Assembly: GCA_001789805.1 (NCBI GenBank)
Contig: MGAR01000037.1
Location: forward strand, 1 to 42,439
Length of the DNA stretch: 42,439 bases
Direction: 5' to 3'
Origin: Candidatus Roizmanbacteria bacterium RIFCSPLOWO2_01_FULL_41_22
GTDB taxonomy: Bacteria; Patescibacteriota; Microgenomatia; UBA1406; GWC2-37-13
Shown here: positions 33,074 through 39,815 of the stretch, one piece after another
Layout: each line of letters begins with the position of its first letter
Position numbering within the stretch: position 1 is the first letter of the stretch
Program-made: the position numbers and the translations under genes
The notes under the pieces: model-generated
What the model saw: the letters and a program-made list of their open reading frames with translations, nothing else
Told to the model about the DNA's origin: nothing
Databases searched by the model: none

Positions 33074-33085
33074 CAATAAGCCCAT

Positions 33086-34615
33086 TTACTTACCAACTAC
33101 TTCATACAGGACAATCTCTTTGCTGCTAAAGACTTGATGTAGAAACGGATACTTAAGCTTACCCCATTGTTTTTCCTCATGACCATAGACGACAAAGTTT
33201 ATTTTATTATATCTCAAAAACTGTAAAGCTTCCTTTTTTTGCAACTTTCCCTGGTAGAAAATTTCTAAATTGTATAGTTTTTCTGTGGCTTGCGGAGTCT
33301 GGATTAGGTGACCAAAATAAACGCTTTTTCCGGTATGGGCCGGTAAATAATTACCAAGCGTATAGCCGGCCAGTACGCCGTCTTTGTTGGTCATTTGCAG
33401 ATAGTCAAACATCTCATCCGCTGCCCGGGGTTGATAGTACCATGGGTTTATTGTCCGAGTTTCCTTTACCCGCCGGTAAAAAATATACAAAGAAGAAGGC
33501 AAGCTAAGAAATAAAATCACAACTATCGCTAGTGAAAGCTTGACCGGTGAATTAATTTTTAGTTCCTTTAAGGCAAAAACCACTAAAATCGACAATGGTA
33601 AAAACAACCCACGAAGATAAAATCTGGTAATGCCAATCGGCAGAAACGATAAAGATAGGGAAACAAAAACCCAGATTAATAGAAACCGCCTATCGGGCAG
33701 AATTGTTTTCCATCGTGTTAATTGGTAAATAACTATCGGCATAAACAGTCCGTATCCTAAAAACAGGGAAACCAACGGGGGTCGAGACAGTGTTTGTCCT
33801 GCTACCCCGGCAAATCCGCCTGAGACCAAATAATCAAAATAGAAGACGGTAATAAACAACGTCAAAATTATATTCAGTCCCAACAGGCTAAAGTCGTAAA
33901 TATTTTTGGCGGTGTCTTTATGCAAATATAGAAAGCTTCCGAGAATCAGTCCATAAGTCGCTAGATAGTATGGATAGAACACCACCAAAACCAGCAAACA
34001 CGCCAAAGACAGGAAAGAATAGATGATTTTTTTGGTTGAAAAGTAATAGTAAAAAAGGTAGAGAGAGCAAAAATACCACATCATTCCGATGGCTTCATGC
34101 GGTCGTTGCCAAGCGCTTTGGAAGGTAAAACTGGTGATCAGTAAGTCAGCCGACGGGATATTGGGAAAAAAAAGCCAGCCCAATCCCCCACCCAAAGCTG
34201 TTAATACGGTCGCCAAAAGAGCGAGCCAGCGGTCTTTGATAAAAATCCAGGCAAATAGATAGATTCCCACAAATAACAGCACACCACAAACCGCACTTAA
34301 CACCTGAAACAACAAAAACGGGTTAACCGACGCGAAAGCCAAGCCAACGACAGTATAAACAGGATAAAATAGGATGTTACTATAAGTTTGGGTAGTATAT
34401 AGATTTTTTAGCAGTAATTGACCAGTCTGGCCCCATTTGATAGCCGCCACATAAACATTCACATCCCAAGGATCAAACCAGGAAGCTTGGCCGGAATAAA
34501 AGTAGTTAGCAGGTTTATTTTGCCAGGCATAGTAGTTGGGACACTGTGCAAGAAAGACGGTAAAGAGCAAACTGCCAAAAAAAGTTGTAAAAAAAAGATA
34601 TTTTTTAAACTGCAT
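33086..34615 (-). CDS. GT-C-type polytopic membrane protein
   Basis: A 509-residue protein with about eleven hydrophobic segments. The first outside loop carries SWFDPWDVNVYVAAIKWG, where the Asp residues stand at the place of the catalytic acid of GT-C glycosyltransferases, and the C-terminal soluble part begins near residue 390. It belongs with the GT39-like families by layout but not by a firm motif. It is alone on the minus strand and converges with the SET gene with 12 bases between them. A role in envelope glycosylation is inferred. Confidence 0.62.
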   Translation of the reverse strand: MQFKKYLFFTTFFGSLLFTVFLAQCPNYYAWQNKPANYFYSGQASWFDPWDVNVYVAAIKWGQTGQLLLKNLYTTQTYSNILFYPVYTVVGLAFASVNPFLLFQVLSAVCGVLLFVGIYLFAWIFIKDRWLALLATVLTALGGGLGWLFFPNIPSADLLITSFTFQSAWQRPHEAIGMMWYFCSLYLFYYYFSTKKIIYSFLSLACLLVLVVFYPYYLATYGLILGSFLYLHKDTAKNIYDFSLLGLNIILTLFITVFYFDYLVSGGFAGVAGQTLSRPPLVSLFLGYGLFMPIVIYQLTRWKTILPDRRFLLIWVFVSLSLSFLPIGITRFYLRGLFLPLSILVVFALKELKINSPVKLSLAIVVILFLSLPSSLYIFYRRVKETRTINPWYYQPRAADEMFDYLQMTNKDGVLAGYTLGNYLPAHTGKSVYFGHLIQTPQATEKLYNLEIFYQGKLQKKEALQFLRYNKINFVVYGHEEKQWGKLKYPFLHQVFSSKEIVLYEVVGK

Positions 34616-34668
34616 AATTTACTTATTATATACCCACCGTAGTTCAATTTGCGAAAGCGGAGTGGACA

Positions 34669-34727
34669 TACGGAGGGTGATGCTGCTGAAAGATGGTATA
34701 TTTTTTGGCAATTTCATCTGAAAGCGG
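34669..34727. repeat. 59-base repeat, copy 1
   Basis: This segment is identical over 59 bases to 34942-35000. It starts TACGGAGGGTGATGCTGCTG and ends CATCTGAAAGCGG. The ten bases TATACCCACCGTA-like upstream (34629-34641) are also shared, but the inner part of that upstream hairpin differs. Copy 2 is the leader of the GIY-YIG gene; copy 1 has no such gene after it. The gap 34728-34838 shows no gene. Confidence 0.8.
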
Positions 34728-34838
34728 TATACGTGAGTTTTTGAGAGTGTTTTTATGGCTTAAAGCGGATTGATTGACCGGTTTTTCAAACCGAAAGCCA
34801 GTTTATTTGTTAAAATAGGTAACTTAACCAAAGATAAA

Positions 34839-34908
34839 GGAAGGGTCGCATAGTTGGTCTAGCCACCGCCTTTGGCGGGGTCCCGCAAATTGCGGTGATG
34901 CGTACGCC
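34839..34908 (+). pseudogene. Broken 5' half of tRNA-Ser with hairpin insertion
   Basis: Bases 34839-34862 equal the first 24 bases of the intact tRNA-Ser at 35240, and 34899-34908 equal the next ten (TGCGTACGCC). Between them is a 36-base GC-rich hairpin (34863-34898) inserted in the D-arm region. The match ends after tRNA base 34, at the start of the anticodon loop. The fragment cannot form a tRNA and is a remnant of duplication. Confidence 0.8.
34863..34898. repeat. Hairpin insertion in the tRNA fragment
   Basis: CACCGC (34864-34869) pairs with GCGGTG (34892-34897), and inside it TTTG-GCGGG pairs with CCCGC-AAA. The core CCGCCTTTGGCGGG also occurs at 34926-34939 in the hairpin before the GIY-YIG leader. 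This looks like a small REP-type palindromic element. Confidence 0.65.
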
Positions 34909-34913
34909 ACTAT

Positions 34914-34951
34914 ACCCACCGTATCCCGCCTTTGGCGGGAGTACGGAGGGT
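34914..34951. repeat. Long interrupted hairpin before the GIY-YIG leader
   Basis: ACCC (34914-34917), CCGTA (34919-34923) and CCCGCC (34925-34930) pair in order with GGCGGG (34934-34939), TACGG (34942-34946) and GGGT (34948-34951), with a TTT loop. At copy 1 the outer words are kept but the inner stem is replaced by another sequence. Confidence 0.6.
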
Positions 34952-35000
34952 GATGCTGCTGAAAGATGGTATATTTTTTGGCAATTTCATCTGAAAGCGG
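34942..35000. repeat. 59-base repeat, copy 2 (GIY-YIG leader)
   Basis: This copy is identical to 34669-34727 and ends 5 bases before the GIY-YIG start codon. The GIY-YIG frame is open through it from 34895, so translation from an upstream start would read the repeat as protein, but the family start is at 35006. Confidence 0.8.
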
Positions 35001-35005
35001 GATAT

Positions 35006-35254
35006 ATGTATACAGTTTATGTCATATGCAGCAAGAAAACCAAGAAGTATTATACCGGTTATACAGCAGATATAGAAAAGCGATTAAAGGCGCATAACAG
35101 TGGAAAGAATCGGTCAACTAGAGTCGGTAAGCCATGGATTTTAAGCTATTGTGAGTATTATGAGTTAAAAGAAGATGCTTGGAACAGAGAACGCCAGTTA
35201 AAAAAATACAAAACTGGCGAAGCGTTTAAGAAACTGATTGGAAGGGTCGCATAG
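35006..35254 (+). CDS. GIY-YIG nuclease-family protein ending inside tRNA-Ser
   Basis: An 82-residue stand-alone GIY-YIG protein: MYTVYVICSKKTKKYYTGYT at the start carries the two strands with the YVI and YTGYT motifs (GIY-YIG equivalents), then KRLKAHNSG with the Arg, and ELKEDAWNRERQLKKYK with the Glu of the active site. Such proteins are found as mobile or homing-type nucleases and in the UPF0213 group. I chose ATG 35006, the usual family start. The last five codons and the TAG stop (35252-35254) lie in the first 15 bases of the tRNA-Ser gene. The gene is preceded by a 59-base repeat and a broken tRNA 5' half, as expected for an insertion at the tRNA. Confidence 0.88.
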   Translation: MYTVYVICSKKTKKYYTGYTADIEKRLKAHNSGKNRSTRVGKPWILSYCEYYELKEDAWNRERQLKKYKTGEAFKKLIGRVA

Positions 35255-35327
35255 TTGGTCTAGTGCGTACGCCTGGAAAGCGTATGTGGCAGCAATGCTA
35301 CCGCGGGTTCGAATCCCGCCCCTTCCG
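35240..35327 (+). tRNA. tRNA-Ser (anticodon GGA)
   Basis: An 88-base class II tRNA. The acceptor stem GGAAGGG (35240-35246) pairs with CCCTTCC (35320-35326), discriminator G35327. The anticodon stem TACGC (35268-35272) pairs with GCGTA (35280-35284), loop CTGGAAA with anticodon GGA at 35275-35277. A long variable arm (35285-35302) with stem GTGGCA/TGCTAC identifies serine. The T arm is GCGGG-TTCGAAT-CCCGC (35303-35319). The CCA end is not encoded. Its first 15 bases also encode the end of the GIY-YIG gene. Confidence 0.95.
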
Positions 35328-35329
35328 CT

Positions 35330-35455
35330 ACCATTCCAGAAGAAAGAAAAGAGAATATTAAGAAAACCGTATACACAGGAAGATTTGCAAAACCAGAAGA
35401 AATAACTGAAGTAATTTACTTTTTGGGCTTGACAAAAGCAGTATTGACGGTTTAG
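35330..35455 (+). pseudogene. 3' remnant of an SDR (FabG-like) gene
   Basis: The frame from 35330 to the TAG at 35453-35455 reads TIPEERKENIKKTVYTGRFA and KPEEITEVIYFLGL, which matches the end of classical SDR reductases (the GRFGKPEEIAEAVxFL motif). There is no start and the rest of the gene is missing. It begins two bases after the tRNA, so the tRNA end marks the breakpoint of an insertion or deletion. Confidence 0.7.
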
Positions 35456-35496
35456 ATTGTATTTATTAAGTCATCAATATCAATAACTTGCGCTAT

Positions 35497-35631
35497 ATGA
35501 AACAAACTATTCTTTCGGCTAAACAAAGTGAGCTTTTAGAGGACTTGATCGTAAAATACAGTCAAATTGTCACCTTCGATCAGATTATTAGTGAAGCTAA
35601 AAATAACTGGAAGATTGTGGTGACATAAAAA
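35497..35631 (+). pseudogene. Truncated N-terminal part of an AbiEi-like antitoxin
   Basis: A frame of 44 codons from ATG 35497 encodes MKQTILSAKQSELLEDLIVK and SQIVTFDQIISEAKNNWKIV before a TAA. The pattern resembles the winged-helix start of AbiEi-type (type IV) antitoxins, where a longer protein would follow. A second small frame at 35641-35727 (MNQIFYSRIVADKQLEIMID) may be another remnant. I take both as broken pieces of a toxin-antitoxin module; the match is by eye only. Confidence 0.4.
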
Positions 35632-35732
35632 GAATTAGAAATGAATCAGATTTTTTACTCAAGAATTGTTGCGGACAAACAGCTGGAAATCATGATTGAC
35701 AATTTACCCTTTACTGAAATTAAATAGACGAC

Positions 35733-35771
35733 AAACCGCAAGCGAAAGGGTTTAGCTTCCGCCTGCGGTTT
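35733..35771. repeat. Palindromic element AAACCGCA/TGCGGTTT
   Basis: AAACCGCA (35733-35740) and TGCGGTTT (35764-35771) form a perfect 8-base stem, with GCG/CGC pairs continuing inside after one mismatch. It lies between the broken antitoxin-like and DUF2958-like genes and is another REP-like hairpin. Confidence 0.5.
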
Positions 35772-35776
35772 ATAGT

Positions 35777-35990
35777 TTACGCCTTCTTAACTTCCGATAA
35801 CCGGCGCGGGGTAAAGGATCTATCCCGTTCAATTGATAACCCTAGCTTACCCTTGTTTGACATCAGTTCTGACAGGGTAAAGTACCCTCAACTCTTCTTC
35901 AAAACCATCAACTAGCCCGAAGAAGGTATCTTTACCGTCAAACTCTATCGCATACCAACAGACTTACAAGTAGTTACCCGAAAACTGTAT
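35777..35990 (-). pseudogene. Frameshifted DUF2958 family gene
   Basis: On the minus strand, the frame starting at 35963 reads VCWYAIEFDGKDTFFGLVDG then FEEEL; after a one-base shift, the next frame continues GYFTLSELMSNKGKLGLSIE and RDRSFTPRRLSEVKKA to TAA 35777-35779. Both halves in order match DUF2958, a small protein family common on plasmids and conjugative elements. The 5' part is also damaged, with a stop (35964-35966) just before VCWY. This is a broken gene from a mobile element. Confidence 0.7.
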
Positions 35991-36023
35991 AATTACAATA
36001 AGTTTTTACAAAAAAATACAGAT

Positions 36024-36689
36024 ATGCTTATAAAATCGGCAATAAAGTACTATTTAAAGTCAGTCCCGACTTTAATTAACAATTTTAATTGGTGGATTTT
36101 TCCACTTCTTATTTTTAAGAAGCCTATTCTTATACGAATAAAAAATAATCCTAATTTTTATGTTAGTAATCTGATGGATATATGGACACTTAAAGAAGTG
36201 GTCGTGGACAAACAGTACGAAAGGATAGAAAAAATCGCAAATGACGATGTGGTGATAGATGTAGGTGCGGCTATTGGCGATTTCAGCATATATGCCGCGA
36301 AGAAAGCAAAAAAAGTCATTGCTTATGAATGTAATGATGAAAGAGTTTTTTTGATGAAGAAAAATTTATCCTTAAACGCAAAAACAAATATTATTCTAAA
36401 ACACAAAAAAGCAGCATCTCTAAAACAGATAATGGTCGGTATTAATAAGTGCGATTTTTTGAAAATAGATTGTGAGGGGGGGGAATACGAGATATTTAGA
36501 AACGCTGAGAGATCAATCTTAAGTAAAATTCGCTACATTGCAATGGAGGCTCATAAATTTAATACGGAAATGGAAAACAGATATTCAAATTTGTTAAATG
36601 TTCTGCAAAAGAATAATTTTGAAGTTAATGTGATACCTAACGCAGTTCACAAAAATATATGTTTCGTTTTTGCACTTAAAAAGAATTAA
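36024..36689 (+). CDS. FkbM-family methyltransferase
   Basis: A 221-residue protein of the FkbM family: SAM motif VVIDVGAAIGDFSIYAA, the acidic VIAYECNDER, and the signature FLKIDCEGGEYEIF. Such enzymes often methylate sugars or other small molecules at a hydroxyl group. The coding DNA is clearly more AT-rich than that of genes before 34000, with frequent AAA and ATA codons, and it sits between broken mobile-element genes and the copper block. Transfer from elsewhere is likely. There is no close partner gene, so it is probably a single cargo gene. Confidence 0.88.
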   Translation: MLIKSAIKYYLKSVPTLINNFNWWIFPLLIFKKPILIRIKNNPNFYVSNLMDIWTLKEVVVDKQYERIEKIANDDVVIDVGAAIGDFSIYAAKKAKKVIAYECNDERVFLMKKNLSLNAKTNIILKHKKAASLKQIMVGINKCDFLKIDCEGGEYEIFRNAERSILSKIRYIAMEAHKFNTEMENRYSNLLNVLQKNNFEVNVIPNAVHKNICFVFALKKN

Positions 36690-36724
36690 AATGCGCGCCA
36701 AAGGCGAGCAAAAATCGCGCGCGC
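36678..36724 (-). terminator. Possible terminator of the copper operon
   Basis: GCGCGC-type arms at 36693-36698 and 36719-36724 pair, with an inner CGCC-AAA-GGCG hairpin. Read on the minus strand, the stem is followed by ATTTTAATTCTTTTT. It lies about 140 bases past the copA stop and could end the copper transcript. The intervening 36725-36865 shows no gene. Confidence 0.35.
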
Positions 36725-36865
36725 AAAAAAATAAGCGAGACCGTAGGCCCCTCCAGAGGCGGGCTACCTTTGAAAAATAGTTCGAATTTTTTCGTAAAGA
36801 GACCGCACTATCGAAGAAGCATCCACAAGACCCGTCTATCCTCTTTGATTGGCTTAATATAGAGT

Positions 36866-39790
36866 TTATTTTTTAACAGTCATCATTCCTGAGCTAAACT
36901 TTGCAAACGCAAAGAACATAAATGAGAAAAGCAGCATCATGACAAAGGGTGCGACTGCTGAAAGATAATTTTTCTTGCCTGGTTTATATCCACGAAGCAG
37001 TAACGAATTGGTTACAACTGAGATGGATGATAAAGCCATTGCAAGCCCGGCAAGTTCAGGCTTAAGAACCAATCCTAGCCCCGCAAACACACGAGCCGCA
37101 ATGGGAATACCCATGACGTTATAAAAGAGCGCGAAGAACATATTCTGTTTTATCTTGTTCATCGTAGTTTTTGACAGATCAATGGCATTTGCTACGTCTC
37201 TCAAATCATTTTTGATGATAACGATTCCTCCTGCTTCCATAGCCACATCAGTACCAGACCCCATTGCAATACCAAGATCCGCTTGAGCGAGTGCTGGAGC
37301 ATCATTTATGCCGTCTCCCACCATAGCCACCTTCTTACCTTCATCCTGCAGTTTTTTTACATTTTTAGCTTTATCTTCTGGAAGCACTTCAGCCAATATA
37401 TTCGTAATCCCTACCTGCATAGCGATTGCTTTTGCGGTCCGCTCATTATCTCCCGTTATCATGTATACTTGAATCCCAAGTTTCTTGAGTTTTTCTACTG
37501 CTTCTTTTGAAGTCTCTTTTACGGTATCAGCAACACCAATCAGCCCTAGTATATTGGTTTTATTTGCAAGGATCATCACTGTTTTACCTTGTTCCTCAAG
37601 TCGACTCATCTTGCGATCAATTTTTTCTATTGGCAGACCCACTACGTCTTTAATTAATTTTCTATTGCCGAAATAATACGTTGTATTATCAAGACTTCCT
37701 TGCACGCCATGTCCTGGAATGGCTTTGAACCCTTCGACTGCGCTCAGGGCAAGTCCTTCGTCTCCCGCATAGGTATAGATAGCTTCGGCAAGCGGATGTT
37801 CTGACTGCTTTTCAAGCGAGGCGGCAATGGTAAGTACTTCATCCTCATCAAGATCTTTGAAGCTCAGCGTATCTGTTACTTCCGGCTTTCCTTTTGTTAA
37901 AGTACCCGTCTTATCAAAGACGATTGTATTTATCTTACAAGCCGCCTCAAGTGGCTCTCCACCTTTAATTAACATGCCGTGTTCTGCTCCTTTACCAGTG
38001 CCTACCATAATGGCAGTAGGAGTGGCAAGACCTAAGGCGCATGGACATGCAATTACAATTACTGCGGTAAAGGCCATGAGAGCAAAACTCAATGGGGCAC
38101 CAAGTAAAAAGTACCAAACACCGAATGTAAGAATAGCTATTATAATAACTATAGGAACGAAATAAGCCGAAATCTTATCAGCAAAGGCTTGAATTGGCGC
38201 CTTTGATCCTTGTGCTTCCTCCACAAGACGAATGATTTGAGCTAATGTTGTTTCGGACCCGACTCGAGTTGCCTGAAACTCAAAACTTCCCATCTTATTT
38301 ATTGTTCCTCCCACAACAGTATCTTTAATATGTTTTTCAACCGGCAAACTTTCTCCCGTAATCATTGATTCGTCTACTGCCGATGATCCTTTGACGATTA
38401 CGCCATCGACAGGGACTTTTTCACCTGGTCGGACCATTATTATGTCGTTGTGAACAACTTTATCAATAGGGATATCAAGAATTTGGCCATTGCGTATTAC
38501 GCGAGCTGTTTTTGCCTGCAAACCCATGAGCTTTTTAATAGCATCTGACGTTCTTCCTTTTGCTTGTGCTTCAAGCCATTTTCCTAAAATAACAAAGGTG
38601 ATAAGAAAGGCTGCGGTTTCAAAATACAGTTCTGGGATCTTCTCTACTCCGATACCGATAAGGGATTTGGTACCGAGATAATAAAATATATAGTTCACTA
38701 GGCTATAAAAGTAGGCAACAGAGGTACCAATCGCAATAAGACTATCCATATTAAATGTCTTCATGCGAAGTGCGGACCAAGCGCCCTTATAGAAACCGCG
38801 ACCAATAATAAATTGGACAGGGGTTGTGAGAATGAGAGAAATAATGCCAACAAGTGGTAAGAAAAATGCCCTTCCCGGGATCCATGAAAAGAAATCAAAG
38901 AGCATAAAGTAAATCATGGGAACGCTCAGAACCAAACTCACCATAAACTTACTAAAGAGTGATTTTATTTCTTTTTTTTGATTTTTTGCTTCAAACTGCG
39001 GATCTTTTTCATCAATAAATCTGGCAGAATAACCTGTTTGTTTTACTGCGTCTATGAATGACTCTTTTTTCACAGCTGATTCATCATAGGTAATAAGCGC
39101 CTTTTCTGCAGAGAAATTTACATTTGCTTCTTTTACTCCTGGGACTTTTTTAAGAGATTTTTCGATAATGAGTGCGCAAGAAGTGCAGTGCATTCCTGAG
39201 AGCGATAAGCTTACTCGTTTAGAAGTGTTTACCTCTTTTATTTCTGAGGAGGTTTTCATGGGCGATGTCATTAGCTTTGTCTCAACGGCCGTCTCATGAG
39301 ATCCATTAACTCCATCAAGAAGGTGAATGAAGCTCTGTGATTTTACAAATCTTTGAATGTAGTCTTCTGCTTCAACCTCTTTTCCTTTTGGAATAACCAC
39401 TTCTACAGATTTTTTATTATCTACTTTTCCTTGATAAGAAAGCTTGCCATTATCATTTTCAATTACTTGTCCATCTGCAGTTATATGTGATTGAAATACA
39501 ACTCGCATTGGATCTTTAGACTTTGTTCCTTTTTTTATAAGTTCAACTGCGTCCTTTTCCGTTTGGGTATCGTCTCCACCCTCTATCACTCCTGTGTACC
39601 CTGCTTTTGTGATTGCACCAAGAATATCATTTTGGGTAACTTTCTTCTCTTCGATTGTTACTGTTCCTTTTCCCGTTTTATGATCAATCACTGCATTAGT
39701 TGCTCCAGGAAGGGACGCAAGCTCATCTTTAATTAATAATTCACATGACGCACAGTGCATTCCAATCACAGAAAAAGATATTTTTTTCAT
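36866..39790 (-). CDS. copA: Copper-exporting P-type ATPase with two HMA domains
   Basis: A 974-residue P1B-type ATPase. HMA domains at about 1-70 (MHCASC, Cys13 and Cys16) and 190-260 (MHCTSC, Cys202 and Cys205) bind copper. They are separated by an unusual 120-residue insert with a beta-rich unknown part (about 92-165). Transport and catalytic motifs are [10 protein letters not shown] (CPC 582-584), DKTGTLTKG (phosphorylated Asp626), SEHPLAEAI in the nucleotide domain and [23 protein letters not shown] is in ITGES (about 478-482). It pumps Cu(I) out of the cytoplasm. It lies 25 bases after the HMA-SafE-cupredoxin gene and is co-transcribed. An embedded palindromic repeat encodes ALSAVEGF in the nucleotide-binding domain. 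Confidence 0.96.
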   Translation of the reverse strand: MKKISFSVIGMHCASCELLIKDELASLPGATNAVIDHKTGKGTVTIEEKKVTQNDILGAITKAGYTGVIEGGDDTQTEKDAVELIKKGTKSKDPMRVVFQSHITADGQVIENDNGKLSYQGKVDNKKSVEVVIPKGKEVEAEDYIQRFVKSQSFIHLLDGVNGSHETAVETKLMTSPMKTSSEIKEVNTSKRVSLSLSGMHCTSCALIIEKSLKKVPGVKEANVNFSAEKALITYDESAVKKESFIDAVKQTGYSARFIDEKDPQFEAKNQKKEIKSLFSKFMVSLVLSVPMIYFMLFDFFSWIPGRAFFLPLVGIISLILTTPVQFIIGRGFYKGAWSALRMKTFNMDSLIAIGTSVAYFYSLVNYIFYYLGTKSLIGIGVEKIPELYFETAAFLITFVILGKWLEAQAKGRTSDAIKKLMGLQAKTARVIRNGQILDIPIDKVVHNDIIMVRPGEKVPVDGVIVKGSSAVDESMITGESLPVEKHIKDTVVGGTINKMGSFEFQATRVGSETTLAQIIRLVEEAQGSKAPIQAFADKISAYFVPIVIIIAILTFGVWYFLLGAPLSFALMAFTAVIVIACPCALGLATPTAIMVGTGKGAEHGMLIKGGEPLEAACKINTIVFDKTGTLTKGKPEVTDTLSFKDLDEDEVLTIAASLEKQSEHPLAEAIYTYAGDEGLALSAVEGFKAIPGHGVQGSLDNTTYYFGNRKLIKDVVGLPIEKIDRKMSRLEEQGKTVMILANKTNILGLIGVADTVKETSKEAVEKLKKLGIQVYMITGDNERTAKAIAMQVGITNILAEVLPEDKAKNVKKLQDEGKKVAMVGDGINDAPALAQADLGIAMGSGTDVAMEAGGIVIIKNDLRDVANAIDLSKTTMNKIKQNMFFALFYNVMGIPIAARVFAGLGLVLKPELAGLAMALSSISVVTNSLLLRGYKPGKKNYLSAVAPFVMMLLFSFMFFAFAKFSSGMMTVKK
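37730..37753. repeat. Palindromic repeat inside copA
   Basis: CCCTTCGACTGCGCTCAGGG lies within copA and encodes part of [10 protein letters not shown]. The outer words recur in the intergenic repeat at 32605-32645. The reading frame stays open, and the length of this part of the nucleotide domain looks normal, so the repeat has not added residues. Confidence 0.5.
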
Positions 39791-39815
39791 GGTGAAATTT
39801 TTTATAAATTTTTAA

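Noticed and set aside
34536-34721. A 61-codon plus-strand frame over the start of the GT-C gene and repeat copy 1
   Set aside because: It is made of antisense coding DNA joined to repeat sequence and has no protein-like features.
34839-34908. A split or intron-containing tRNA at 34839
   Set aside because: Only the first 34 bases are present, with no anticodon arm, T arm or acceptor 3' strand; the intact gene is at 35240.
35330-35455. A functional small SDR gene after the tRNA
   Set aside because: It lacks a start codon, the cofactor site and the active site; only the last 41 codons of the family remain.
36781-36876. A 31-codon plus-strand frame (FEFFRKETALSKKHPQDPSI and onward) between FkbM and copA
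   Set aside because: It has protein-like composition and could be a gene tail, but it is short, has no start and no recognised match, and overlaps the copA end, so I leave it uncalled.
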